Of a stretch of 64,000 nt of DNA, positions 35,097 to 43,525 are shown in pieces (within the stretch, counting starts at the first letter, position 1; the number at the start of each line of letters is the position of its first letter). The DNA is taken from the NCBI GenBank assembly GCA_025354165.1, contig JANXNI010000069.1:1-64000 (forward strand), given 5' to 3'. The notes under the pieces were generated by a model. That model was not told the DNA's origin, did no database searches, and was given only the letters and a program-made list of their open reading frames with translations. Source of the DNA: Burkholderiales bacterium (GTDB taxonomy: Bacteria; Pseudomonadota; Gammaproteobacteria; Burkholderiales; Casimicrobiaceae). The translations under genes and the position numbers were made by a program.

Positions 35097-35273
35097 ATGC
35101 GCAATTCCGGCAAAGCCCCAACCTTTATTGTGTGGGTCATTTCGTTGGTGCTTTACGTCATCGCGCTGGTGGCCACATTCGGGCACGTCGGTGTTCCGCC
35201 ACAAGTTGCTCTGTGGTCATGGGTGATCGGCTTTGGGCTTGTTCTCATCGCTTGCCGCGTTCGAGGGCTCTAG
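35097..35273 (+). CDS. Small two-helix membrane protein, unknown
   Basis: 58 residues: a short basic N-terminus (MRNSGKAPTF), a hydrophobic helix (IVWVISLVLYVIALVATFGH), a VGVPPQ turn, a second helix (WSWVIGFGLVLIACR) and RGL at the end. An AGGAAA ribosome site lies seven bases upstream of the ATG, and codon use looks normal. It stands alone between two ~300-bp direct repeats, in the gap between the TA operon and the reverse transcriptase. I do not recognise the family. Small two-helix proteins near defence genes can be membrane effectors, but nothing here proves it. Confidence 0.65.
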   Translation: MRNSGKAPTFIVWVISLVLYVIALVATFGHVGVPPQVALWSWVIGFGLVLIACRVRGL

Positions 35274-35863
35274 TACCGGGGCTTACTTGGCAATGGATGG
35301 TGGTGGCGCTTGGCGCTCGCTTGGCGCGAGGAGCAGGGCGCACCACCGTGCAGCTCCAGCTTGTAAAGCTCGGCACCGTCGGGTCTAGATTTCGTTGACT
35401 TTTGCAGTCAGTCTTTCCTTCGTCGCGCTGATGGATCAGTCACTGCGAGTTGACAGGGCGAAGTTGCAGGAGCGCACTGAATTGCACGGCAGAGATTCGT
35501 TGTCCTGAAGCCTGTTGAAGGGTTTCAATAACAGGTCGGCCGGGCAAAGAACGAAGCAGCCAGATCGCGCTGTGGGAGCGGTTCCACCGCGACTGCCGCA
35601 ACGACGAATCATCGCGGTAAAACCGCTTCTGCCTAATTAAATCAATGACTTGCGCCTGCAGGCCATTGCGCTGCGCGCGGACGGTTGGCGAAGATTTAGC
35701 TTAGCAACCTGATGGCTGAAACGACCGCTGCATTGGGGCTCAGTGGTTGTTTTAGATTGAAGTCGACTTTTGACGAAAATGGCGGCTAGCCCCCGTGCAG
35801 TGGTCGCTCTGGCTGATAGATGTGGGTAGATTTACGGGAAAATCAACCTACATCTTTTGACAT
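35274..35863. other. Intergenic region with right direct repeat and palindrome copy G
   Basis: 590 bases between the small membrane protein gene and the 3' end of the reverse transcriptase. 35511-35806 is the right direct repeat. 35274-35510 shows no gene; a structured RNA is possible but cannot be judged by eye. Confidence 0.5.
35511..35806 (+). repeat. ~300-bp direct repeat, right copy (REP-like pair plus palindrome copy G)
   Basis: Same order as the copy 850 bases upstream: GTTGAAGGGTTT, CAAAGAACGAAGCAGCCAG, the REP-like pair TGTGGGAGCGGTTCCACCG / CGGTAAAACCGCTTCTGC starting at 35571, and the linker. The palindrome is complete here: left arm CGACCGCTGCATTGGGGCT (35722-35740), core TTGAAGTCGACTTTTGACG, right arm AGCCCCCGTGCAGTGGTCG (35788-35806). 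Differences from the left copy are mostly point changes. Confidence 0.82.
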
Positions 35864-37924
35864 TCAGTACTGTTTGTGAAGTTCAGCCGACGCGCGTTGC
35901 AAAGCCTTCGCTCCCGTGCTCGTCATCCAACGGAAGGGAATAACTTTCGTAGGTTGTTGGGTCGCTTTGACGACGGGATGCGATAGATTGCTTTCGTATC
36001 GTTTCTCGTGCACCAACGTAAAGAGCCGAAACAGTTCTGGAAATTTTGATTTCAGCTTCGTGCTTTTCAAAACCGCGCCGGGGTGGCCAAGTTTGTAGAT
36101 GCCAAGGGTGCCATCGAGCCGGTACAAAGAATTGAGGAGCCAGTCGATAAACACGTCCATCGAATTTACCCAAGACGTAGCGCTCGTCTTAAAGTAGGCT
36201 TTACAGGTAACGATCTGTGCCTCGGCTTGTTTGTACGTAACGCCAAAAAACTTACGCCAGTTAACCGGGATATCGGCTCCAGTCATTTCGTGTATCGCGA
36301 GCCGAATTCCGCAAACGCTCGGTCCTGCACGTCGCACCAAACCGACGCCCTTCAGCAGAATCTTCGCATTTGCTTGGATGGACTTCACTGGAAGTTGAAC
36401 TGGCACGCCATTAAGCACGCACAGCCATGCGGCACTGATCGCAACATCCGGACTGCTGGCGCGCAATGATGCGTTCAGTACGGTAGTCCTTCGGGCGGCT
36501 GCAATCTGAGCCCAGTCCGCTCCGTGTAGCAGACTCATTCGCAGCCAGTTGGGCTTCGCTTTCAAGAGTGCGTATCTGATTTGAGAGTCTGTTAGGTGGC
36601 TTTGCTCGACCAACCAAATCCAAAGCGCTTCGGACAAGTCGGCTTGATTTTGGTTAAGTCGCCAAAGTGGTTTGAACTTTGCGCGAGCAAACTTTCTCGC
36701 TGACTGTGGCATTCGACCTACGGACGCATGTATGAAAGCAGCCTGAATTGCCGGATACAGTTCTTGTGCGCGTACCTCGACCACAAGGCGCCGCGCGTGC
36801 TTTTCCGGAATTGACTTAAATTTTGAAAGATGCTGCGCGAGTTGTGTGTAGTAATGCGGTGCTCGTTCGTAGACTTTCCAAAGACGGTCTAACAACTGCG
36901 ACGATGGCTTCGCACGACTCATCAAAAACTTGAACCGCGTTGAATCTGTGACTATGTATCCTTTCTTTCCCGGAGTAAGTTCTGCAAGTCGCTTACGTAG
37001 CGAATCTTGGTTTACGTCAGGTACGGACAGTACCGGTTCAATAGGGTTGCTGATCGACTTCAACTCTGCTGCGATATCAACAACTTCGTGTATGTAAATT
37101 TTTCCCGACTGCGGAAAGAGGCCAATGTCTTTGCTTAGAAGGTCTAGTGCAACAAGCGCGTAGCGAAGATGTCCTTGATCCTTTGCGAAAAGGCGAATGT
37201 CGTCGACGTATCGAAAGTACTTCACATCGTGTTTAGTGCCTCGATTCTCATCGAAGTAGCGGAGTACAGATTCTGCGATCAAACCAGAGCTAAGCGGACC
37301 TTGCGGGATGCCATGGTTGTGATAAATCTGCGTATCTGTAGCCGTCCATCGCGTCAGAAAATCTGTCAATTGGTTCGCTAGCTCATGGCTAACGCCGATT
37401 TCCGTCAGCATTTTTCTGAGCACATGATGGTCGATACTGTCGTAGCACGCGGTCAAGTCAAAACTCGCGGTCCACTTATACCCAGCTTCAAAAGCGGCTC
37501 CTGCGGCTTTGTTGAATGCGCTATATCCTTCCGACCATTTTCGATAGAACCATGGGCTGGCGCTGCCCGCATAGAGGTGGCCAAATACCTCTTTGTTGTA
37601 TCGCTTCCTGACACGAGGGTAGAGTTTCTCGGCGATAGCATTTGCGATCGCCTGATAAACAATTTGGTCTTCAACCGCAAGAAGAGAATACGGCCTGAGC
37701 ACCCCCGAAGGCTTCGGGAAGAAAACTTTGCAAGCGTCGGTCGGATCAAATATTCCACGCTTCAACCTGTTCTGCAGATGCTTCAGTTGCCCTTCATCTG
37801 CCACAGAATAAGCGGTGTATAGATCACGAAAGTAACCTTTGTAGGCGCGATCAGCGTTAGATCGAATGCGCAACCAAGCCAAACGTAAATTGTCCAAATG
37901 CCACGCTTGGGCAGGAGTGGTCAT
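35864..37924 (-). CDS. Stand-alone reverse transcriptase, unknown-group/Abi-like defence candidate
   Basis: 686 residues. The RT palm occupies about residues 60-290: FFPKPSGVLRPYSLLAVEDQ (RT1), FDLTACYDSIDHH at 155-167 (RT3, first catalytic Asp), GIPQGPLSSG at 205-214 (RT4) and YFRYVDDIRLFA at 236-247 (RT5, YVDD). About 390 further residues have no recognised domain and look helical, as in defence-associated unknown-group and Abi RTs. Maturase X/HNH parts of group II introns and the SQ motif of diversity-generating RTs are absent. Codon use appears more A/T-rich than neighbours. A 15-base palindrome lies just before the start; repeats lie downstream. Which RT subgroup it belongs to cannot be settled by eye. 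Confidence 0.85.
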   Translation of the reverse strand: MTTPAQAWHLDNLRLAWLRIRSNADRAYKGYFRDLYTAYSVADEGQLKHLQNRLKRGIFDPTDACKVFFPKPSGVLRPYSLLAVEDQIVYQAIANAIAEKLYPRVRKRYNKEVFGHLYAGSASPWFYRKWSEGYSAFNKAAGAAFEAGYKWTASFDLTACYDSIDHHVLRKMLTEIGVSHELANQLTDFLTRWTATDTQIYHNHGIPQGPLSSGLIAESVLRYFDENRGTKHDVKYFRYVDDIRLFAKDQGHLRYALVALDLLSKDIGLFPQSGKIYIHEVVDIAAELKSISNPIEPVLSVPDVNQDSLRKRLAELTPGKKGYIVTDSTRFKFLMSRAKPSSQLLDRLWKVYERAPHYYTQLAQHLSKFKSIPEKHARRLVVEVRAQELYPAIQAAFIHASVGRMPQSARKFARAKFKPLWRLNQNQADLSEALWIWLVEQSHLTDSQIRYALLKAKPNWLRMSLLHGADWAQIAAARRTTVLNASLRASSPDVAISAAWLCVLNGVPVQLPVKSIQANAKILLKGVGLVRRAGPSVCGIRLAIHEMTGADIPVNWRKFFGVTYKQAEAQIVTCKAYFKTSATSWVNSMDVFIDWLLNSLYRLDGTLGIYKLGHPGAVLKSTKLKSKFPELFRLFTLVHEKRYESNLSHPVVKATQQPTKVIPFRWMTSTGAKALQRASAELHKQY

Positions 37925-37934
37925 TGTGGGTTAC

Positions 37935-37949
37935 GTTTCACAGTGAAAC
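37935..37949. promoter_or_regulatory. Perfect palindrome upstream of the reverse transcriptase start
   Basis: GTTTCACAGTGAAAC, 7-base arms around one central base, ending 11 bases before the RT start codon in a 62-base gap. It could be a repressor operator or, as RNA, a small hairpin around the leader. No ribosome site of usual strength is visible between it and the ATG. Confidence 0.45.
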
Positions 37950-37986
37950 AAAATTTACGCGCATGTGAATTCGCCATCGGTAGTTC

Positions 37987-39981
37987 TCAAAACCGCTTCA
38001 ACCAAGCAAAAAACTCGCGATACCAGAGCCGTGAATTTTGTGGTTTGAGGATCCAGTGGTTCTCGTCGGGATACACGACGAGCCTTGCTTTGATGCCTTT
38101 GGCGCGCAGCGTGTTGTAGTACTCGAGGCCTTCGTAGTAGGGGACGCGGTAGTCGAGTTCGCCGTGGATGACGAGCGTTGGGGTCTTGAAGTTTTTCGAG
38201 AAGGCGTGCGGGGATTGGGACTGGTATTTTTCGAGGTTTTCCCACGGCCAGACGCCTAACTCCTGATTGAGCCAGAGGTAGCCGTCGTCGCCGAATTGCG
38301 TGGTCCAGTTGTACACGCCGGCGTGGCAGACGTACGCTTTGTAGCGGTCGGTGTGGCCGTTCATCCACGCGACCATGTAGCCGCCGTAGCTGCCGCCAGC
38401 GGCGTAGAGTTTGTTCTTGTCGACGATGCCTTCTTTGATGAGGACATCGGTGACGGCCTCGGTATCGGCGAGTTCGCGCGCGCCGAGATCGCCGTCGATG
38501 CTGCCGAGGAAGGGTTCGTCAAAACCCGCCGAGCCATGATAGTTCACCGCCGCAACGACGTAGCCCTGCGCAGCGAACGCCTGCACGTTCCAGCGGTAAT
38601 GCCAGGTGTCCAGATGCGCGGCATGCGGGCCGCCGTGAATGTCCTGCAACAGCGGGTATTTTTTCTTTTTGTCGTAGTTCGGCGGCAAGCAGACGAAGGT
38701 TTGAACGGGCTCGCCGTTCCAGCCTTTGACGGTGCGGCTTTGCCACTTTCCCAGCGGGATTTTTTCGAGAAAATCGTTTAAGTGGTCGAGGCGTTTGTGG
38801 CCTTTTTCTGCTTGCTCATCGACACGGTAAAGACGCGCTGGATGATCAATGCTGGCCTTGGTGAACACGAGCGTTTGGCTGTCCGCCGATTGCGAAAACG
38901 ACATGACGTGACCGCCTTTAGCGATAGCGATGGGCGCTTCGGTGCCAATCGGAAGTTGCCACAAATGCTGCACGCCGGCATCCTCCGCGCAGAAGAGAAT
39001 CGTGCGGTCGTCGGCGCTCCACAACGGGTTCGCGCTGCCATAGGTGCCGACCGAGCGCGGCCAGTTCGCGGCGAGGCGCTCGGCGGTGCCGGTCTTGTGA
39101 TCGATGAGCATCAGGCGAGTGTGTTTGCTCGGCGCAACGGTGGGGATGGCGCAGACGATCAACTGCTTGCCGCTGTGCGAATACACGGGTGACGCGAGCC
39201 ACATTTCGCCAAGATCAATGGTGCGCGTTTTGCGCGATTTGAGATTGAGGAGAGTCAGCGTGGCCGGGTCGGTCAGGCGCGTAACGTCCCGTGGTTGCAC
39301 CCATGCAATCTCTTTGCCGTCGGGAGAGATGGCGTAATCGTTCGCGCCGGGATCGCCTTGACTGAGTGACCACGGTTTGCCTGCGAACAGATCTTTTGCC
39401 TTGCCGCTGTTGACGTTGATTTCAAAAATGTGCGGGCGCTTGCCGTCGCAAATCCAGCTATCCCAATGGCGGTAGTTGTCGACCTCGACGACTTTCGCCT
39501 GAACCTTGGATTCTTTGATTTCTTTCGCGCGTTTCGCCTGCTGCGCATCATTCTTTAAATCGGGCCATACCCAGGACACGGCCGCCACGTGTTTGCTATC
39601 GGGGAACCAGCGAATGCCGTCAACGCCGTTTGCGAGCGTGGTCACGCGGCGCGCCTCACCACCGTCTGGTGCGATCACGTACAGCTGCGGCTCGGTGTCG
39701 GCGTTTTTGCCTTCACCTCGTTTGGCGCAGAAGGCAATCAGTTTGCCATCAGGCGACCATTGCGGCGCGGTGTTTTTCTTACCCGCGCTAGTGAGCTGCT
39801 TGCGCGTTGTGCCATCGGTCGAGTAGAGCCAGAGCTGGGTGGCGCTCTCGTTGGTTTCCATCGAGTAAGTGGACTGATCGATGACCGCCCATTTGCCATC
39901 GGGTGAGACGCTCGGTGTACCGAGGCGTTCGCATTGCCAGAGATGTTCAACGGTGAGCGGGTTGCGCGCGGATTTCGCCAT
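37987..39981 (-). CDS. S9 family peptidase (prolyl oligopeptidase / acylaminoacyl-peptidase type)
   Basis: 664 residues. The N-terminal two-thirds is a beta-propeller with WD40-like PD40 repeats (PSVSPDGKWAVID, APQWSPDGKLIAFCAKR, YAISPDGKEIAWV). The C-terminal alpha/beta hydrolase has LLQDIHGGPHAAH, the nucleophile motif AAGGSYGGYMVAWMNGH, and PTLVIHGELDYRVPYYEGLEYYNTLRAKGIKARLVVYPDENH with the catalytic Asp and His. No signal peptide is seen with the 39981 start, so cytoplasmic peptide cleavage is likely. The reverse transcriptase begins 62 bases downstream on the same strand. Confidence 0.92.
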   Translation of the reverse strand: MAKSARNPLTVEHLWQCERLGTPSVSPDGKWAVIDQSTYSMETNESATQLWLYSTDGTTRKQLTSAGKKNTAPQWSPDGKLIAFCAKRGEGKNADTEPQLYVIAPDGGEARRVTTLANGVDGIRWFPDSKHVAAVSWVWPDLKNDAQQAKRAKEIKESKVQAKVVEVDNYRHWDSWICDGKRPHIFEINVNSGKAKDLFAGKPWSLSQGDPGANDYAISPDGKEIAWVQPRDVTRLTDPATLTLLNLKSRKTRTIDLGEMWLASPVYSHSGKQLIVCAIPTVAPSKHTRLMLIDHKTGTAERLAANWPRSVGTYGSANPLWSADDRTILFCAEDAGVQHLWQLPIGTEAPIAIAKGGHVMSFSQSADSQTLVFTKASIDHPARLYRVDEQAEKGHKRLDHLNDFLEKIPLGKWQSRTVKGWNGEPVQTFVCLPPNYDKKKKYPLLQDIHGGPHAAHLDTWHYRWNVQAFAAQGYVVAAVNYHGSAGFDEPFLGSIDGDLGARELADTEAVTDVLIKEGIVDKNKLYAAGGSYGGYMVAWMNGHTDRYKAYVCHAGVYNWTTQFGDDGYLWLNQELGVWPWENLEKYQSQSPHAFSKNFKTPTLVIHGELDYRVPYYEGLEYYNTLRAKGIKARLVVYPDENHWILKPQNSRLWYREFFAWLKRF

Positions 39982-40112
39982 GACGTTTTGTCTTCGTAAA
40001 AAGAAGGTAGAACGTGAATGTAGCGGTTTCACAGCACATTTTGCAGCTGGTTTGAGGCGATTGTCAGGACAGCGCGGAGCGGGCATTCGATTGCACCGCG
40101 ATATGCAGAACG

Positions 40113-40709
40113 TTATCTGCGAATGTTGACGCTGCGCACGTAAATCACTTCGCAGGCGCCAGCGCCCGTGTCGTCGCGCGTCAGGGATGTTTTTATAAAC
40201 CATCCATCGCTGCGCCGCGCGTCGACCAGATCGCCTTCGAGTTCGACAATGTCACCGACGCGAGCGCCGTAAAGTCGGTTGGCGACCGAATCATTGGCGG
40301 GAATGACGTGCAGATTCGCCGCAGAGCGATTGATGTCGTCCCATGAAACGGTAGGCTGCTTATCCGCCGACCAGCGCAAAAAGCGACCACTTTGGGAGAG
40401 TTTGATTTGGTCGAGTAGCGTGGAGTCGGACATCGCGCCCCAGCCAATGCCGAGATCCAGCGGCATGAGCTCGGCTCCGCTATCGATGCGGTAGCGCTCT
40501 TTGGCGATGATGCGTGCGGTGGTTGAGAAGTGCGCGCGCGGTGTCAGCGAAAATCGCTTGACTTGAAAGGGTGTGCCGTTTTCAATATCACGCTGTACGG
40601 GCGCATCCACCGCAACCTGGCCTGGCGGAAGATGGCGCGCTCGTGTGACGTAAGCGTCGTATCCGCCCCAACCGCACACGGCAAATAACGCGATGAGCGG
40701 CCAGCGCAT
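40113..40709 (-). CDS. Membrane-anchored hypothetical protein
   Basis: 198 residues with one N-terminal hydrophobic segment (WPLIALFAVCGWGGYDAYV) and a periplasmic-looking remainder. FSLTPRAHFSTTARIIAKERY, PLDLGIGWGAMSDSTLLDQI, FLRWS and VGDIVELEGDLVDARRSDGWFIKTSL, then GAGACEVIYV, form a pattern I have seen only in uncharacterised proteins. It lies between moeA and the S9 peptidase gene on the same strand, 66 bases after moeA. Confidence 0.7.
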   Translation of the reverse strand: MRWPLIALFAVCGWGGYDAYVTRARHLPPGQVAVDAPVQRDIENGTPFQVKRFSLTPRAHFSTTARIIAKERYRIDSGAELMPLDLGIGWGAMSDSTLLDQIKLSQSGRFLRWSADKQPTVSWDDINRSAANLHVIPANDSVANRLYGARVGDIVELEGDLVDARRSDGWFIKTSLTRDDTGAGACEVIYVRSVNIRR

Positions 40710-40775
40710 AGCGTCTTCTTCCCTATCGCGCGCAGGCTAAGGGGCGTCCGCAATTTAACGCGCTGACAGACACGA

Positions 40776-42068
40776 CTACATCGCGCCTTCAAACATTTGC
40801 ACGTCGACAATGGAACCCGGATCGATGCCGCCGACATCGGTTGCCAGTACGACGAAGCAGTTGGCCTGCGTCATCGACGACAAAATGCCAGAACCTTGAT
40901 CGCCTGTTGTGCGGACTTCGACGCCGTTAGCGGTAATCGTGAGCACGCCGCGCTGGAACTCGGTGCGGCCCGGCATTTTTTTGATCTTGTTCAGGAGCGT
41001 CGCTTTCACCATCGGCGGCAGCGCGTAATCCGTGCGGCCTTGCAGCGTGGCGAGTGCGGATCGCACGAATTGGTAGAACGTGACCATCACCGCGACCGGA
41101 TTACCCGGTAGGCCAAAAAAGTGAGCGCCGCCGACCTTTCCGTACGCCATCGGGCGACCTGGCTTCATCGCGATTTTCCAGAACAGCACTTCGCCTAATT
41201 CGTCGAGCATTTGCTTGATGAAGTCCGCTTCGCCCACGCTGACGCCGCCGCTGGTGATGATTACATCCGCATCGGACGCTGCGCGTTGAAACGCGCCGCG
41301 AATAGCTTCGGGCGAATCGACAAAATTGCCGAGGTCAATCGGCTCGCAACCTGCACGCTCCAGCATGCCGTAGAGCGTGTAACGATTGCTGTCATAAATC
41401 TCACCGGGGCCAAGCGTTGAGCCGATGCCTTTCAATTCGTCGCCGGTGGAGAAAAACGCAACGCGCAGTTTTCGATAGACGGAGACCTCGCCGATGCCCA
41501 GGCTTGCCACCAGCCCCAAAGCCGCAGGACTGAAGAGCGCGCCTTTCTTGAGTGCAGTTGCACCTGTCTTCAAATCCTCACCACGAAAACGCCGGTTCTG
41601 GCCCGGCTTCAGATCGTTCGGAATGTGGATGCCAGCGTCGTCTTCGGTCGCGCGCTCCTGCATGGCCACGGTGTCGCAACCGGGGGGCATCACCGCACCG
41701 GTGAAAATTCGCACGCATTCGCCTTTGCCTACTGGATCGAGGTATGGCTTGCCCGCGTAACTGGTGCCGACGCGCCGCATTGTCGTGGCACCTGCTGAAC
41801 CAGCGAGTGCCTCTGGGTGAATGTACGAAAGGGTGTCCGCGTGTCGATAGGCCCAGCCGTCCATCGCCGAGTTGTCGTGCCCCGGAACATCCAGCGGCGA
41901 GACGATGTCTTCCGCGAGCACACGGCCCAACGCTGCACGAATATGCACGCGCTCGGTCGCTGTGATCGGCATGAGCACTTTGCTGATGAAGTCGCGCGCC
42001 TTGTCGACCGGCATCGAATTCGGGTCGTAGTCGTCGGCGCAGGAGAGTTCGCGAATGGTTGCGGTCAT
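40776..42068 (-). CDS. moeA: Molybdopterin molybdenumtransferase MoeA
   Basis: 430 residues. Inserts molybdate into adenylylated molybdopterin, the last step of Mo-cofactor synthesis. GHDNSAMDGWAYR, VRIFTGAVMPPGCDTVAMQE, IGEVSVYRKLRVAFFSTGDEL, VIITSGGVSVGEADF and FFGLPGNPVAVMVTFYQFV are the MoeA landmarks in order. The full domain set I-IV is present. mobA and fdhD lie 11 kb away on the same strand. Confidence 0.95.
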   Translation of the reverse strand: MTATIRELSCADDYDPNSMPVDKARDFISKVLMPITATERVHIRAALGRVLAEDIVSPLDVPGHDNSAMDGWAYRHADTLSYIHPEALAGSAGATTMRRVGTSYAGKPYLDPVGKGECVRIFTGAVMPPGCDTVAMQERATEDDAGIHIPNDLKPGQNRRFRGEDLKTGATALKKGALFSPAALGLVASLGIGEVSVYRKLRVAFFSTGDELKGIGSTLGPGEIYDSNRYTLYGMLERAGCEPIDLGNFVDSPEAIRGAFQRAASDADVIITSGGVSVGEADFIKQMLDELGEVLFWKIAMKPGRPMAYGKVGGAHFFGLPGNPVAVMVTFYQFVRSALATLQGRTDYALPPMVKATLLNKIKKMPGRTEFQRGVLTITANGVEVRTTGDQGSGILSSMTQANCFVVLATDVGGIDPGSIVDVQMFEGAM

Positions 42069-42207
42069 GGCGGGGCGGAGTTGCGAATTGAAGGGAAGAG
42101 TTTAGTCGTTCGCCAGACGTTCCCTTCTTCGAAGAGGAGGGCTTGGGTGGCGATAGATCGAAGTCTCAATTGCGTTTGCTATGTTGCCACGGTACCCCTC
42201 ACCCCAA

Positions 42208-42230
42208 CCCTCTCCCGCAAGGGGAGAGGG
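42208..42230. repeat. Dispersed hairpin CCCTCTCCC-GCAA-GGGGAGAGGG
   Basis: A strong hairpin downstream of the lipid kinase gene, of the C-rich type found scattered in many proteobacterial genomes. A shorter relative occurs at about 2310-2325. It may stop transcription weakly, but no T tract follows on the minus strand. Confidence 0.5.
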
Positions 42231-42250
42231 GGCCGAATCCAGCGCGGGCT

Positions 42251-43147
42251 TTAGACGGTTCGCGCCACCACTTGCAATGCAGCGGGCAGCACACGCACCG
42301 AGAGGTGCGTTGTCTCGCCAATGTATTCGCCATCCACGGCTAGCGGCACCGCAGGTTGCGCGTCGATCTGCATGTCCTGAAATGTAGAGTTGTGAATGCG
42401 TGCGTCAGGTAAGTGCCGCCCGATGAGCAGCTTCGGCAGCATAACGAGTGTGCTGGCAAGCGTGAATCGGCCCGCGACGATCAAGTCGAGCAGACCATCG
42501 TGGATGCATGCTTGGGGCGTTATGGGTATGCCGCTGCCGAATGTGGGTGTGTTGAGCGCGGAGGCAAACAGCGCGACTCCGGCGCGCAGCGGCTTGCCAT
42601 TGGAATGCACAGTGAGATTCCACATGCGAAACGATGCCAGCTCGCGCAGCGTGGCGAGCAGGTAGCGCGGCAATCCGCGCAACCAGCGCGGGCCGTTGAG
42701 CGCGCGCAGTGCAACGGCAGAATCAAACCCGGAGGTGCAGCACGCGAGAAACGGCACGGTGCGATCATCGAACTCAACTTGACCCACATCCATGCGTGAA
42801 ACGGGCGAGGTGATGGCGTGCATCAATGCCTGCTGCCACGTCAGTTTGTGCAGGCCCAGCGCGCGGGCGATGTCGTTGCCGCTGCCCAGCGGCACGATAG
42901 CGAGTTTCCGTTCACTCCCCAGCAGCGCAGGCAGGATGCGGTTGACAGTGCCGTCGCCGCCCACCAGCACGATGCGAGCGTCCGGTTCCGTGTCGCCTAT
43001 GAGCGCATGTGCCGCCTGAATTGACTCAGTGACTACGAAGCGCACGCCTGGATGATCGGTGCGAATGCGCGCTCGAATGTCCGGCTCAAAACGCAGGGCG
43101 CGTCCGCCACCGGCATGCGGGTTGAGAAGAACGAGGATTGAACTCAT
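42251..43147 (-). CDS. Diacylglycerol kinase family lipid kinase (YegS-like)
   Basis: 298 residues. ILVLLNPHAGGG is the first nucleotide loop, VLVGGDGTVNRILPALLG the GGDGT catalytic motif and LAIVPLGSGNDIARALGL the third block of the DAGK catalytic domain. The C-terminal half (PTFGSGIPITPQACIHDGLLDLIV, and LAVDGEYIG) is the YegS/BmrU fold. It phosphorylates a lipid such as diacylglycerol or phosphatidylglycerol at the membrane face. Confidence 0.9.
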   Translation of the reverse strand: MSSILVLLNPHAGGGRALRFEPDIRARIRTDHPGVRFVVTESIQAAHALIGDTEPDARIVLVGGDGTVNRILPALLGSERKLAIVPLGSGNDIARALGLHKLTWQQALMHAITSPVSRMDVGQVEFDDRTVPFLACCTSGFDSAVALRALNGPRWLRGLPRYLLATLRELASFRMWNLTVHSNGKPLRAGVALFASALNTPTFGSGIPITPQACIHDGLLDLIVAGRFTLASTLVMLPKLLIGRHLPDARIHNSTFQDMQIDAQPAVPLAVDGEYIGETTHLSVRVLPAALQVVARTV

Positions 43148-43209
43148 GGCGCGCGAGTATAGGTGCGTGCGGCTAGCATTACCGCAACATCACCTCTCGA
43201 GAAAAATCC

Positions 43210-43512
43210 ATGATCCTAGAAGTCGCTGACATTCGCATCCCGGCCGGCAAGCAAGCCGAATTTGATGAAGCCATTCAGCGTGGCGTGGCTACCGTCATCT
43301 CCAAGGCTCAAGGCTTTCGTGGTTTCAAGGTCAACAAAGGCGTGGAGTCGCCCGAGCGCTACCTGTTGATGATTTACTGGGAGACGCTGGAGGATCATAC
43401 GGTGGTGTTTCGTCAGGGGCCACTATTTCCAGAGTGGCGCGCGATCGTCGGGCCGTACTTCGCGCAACCGCCCGTGGTGGAGCACTTCAGCCTGTTGGCG
43501 AAGTCGGTCTAG
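43210..43512 (+). CDS. Antibiotic biosynthesis monooxygenase (ABM) domain protein
   Basis: 100 residues. MILEVADIRIPAGKQAEFDEAIQRGVATVISKAQGFRGFKVNKGVESPERYLLMIYWETLEDHTVVFR is the dimeric alpha-beta ABM fold. Family members oxidise quinol-like or haem substrates or only bind ligands. It is a single gene, divergent from the lipid kinase and convergent with the histidine kinase gene. Confidence 0.88.
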   Translation: MILEVADIRIPAGKQAEFDEAIQRGVATVISKAQGFRGFKVNKGVESPERYLLMIYWETLEDHTVVFRQGPLFPEWRAIVGPYFAQPPVVEHFSLLAKSV

Positions 43513-43525
43513 TCCGCGCAATTAG

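Noticed and set aside
33591..35806. Repeats as a CRISPR array
   Set aside because: Copies are long, few, imperfect and spaced by hundreds of bases with genes between; no regular spacers and no cas genes.
35864..37924. Reverse transcriptase as part of a diversity-generating retroelement, group II intron or retron
   Set aside because: Motif 4 is GIPQGPLSS rather than the SQ form of DGRs; no variable-repeat target or accessory gene is seen; maturase and endonuclease domains are absent; the protein is about twice the size of retron RTs.
42208..42230. C-rich hairpin as a Rho-independent terminator
   Set aside because: The stem is strong but no T tract follows in the direction of the kinase gene; it is a widespread dispersed repeat type.
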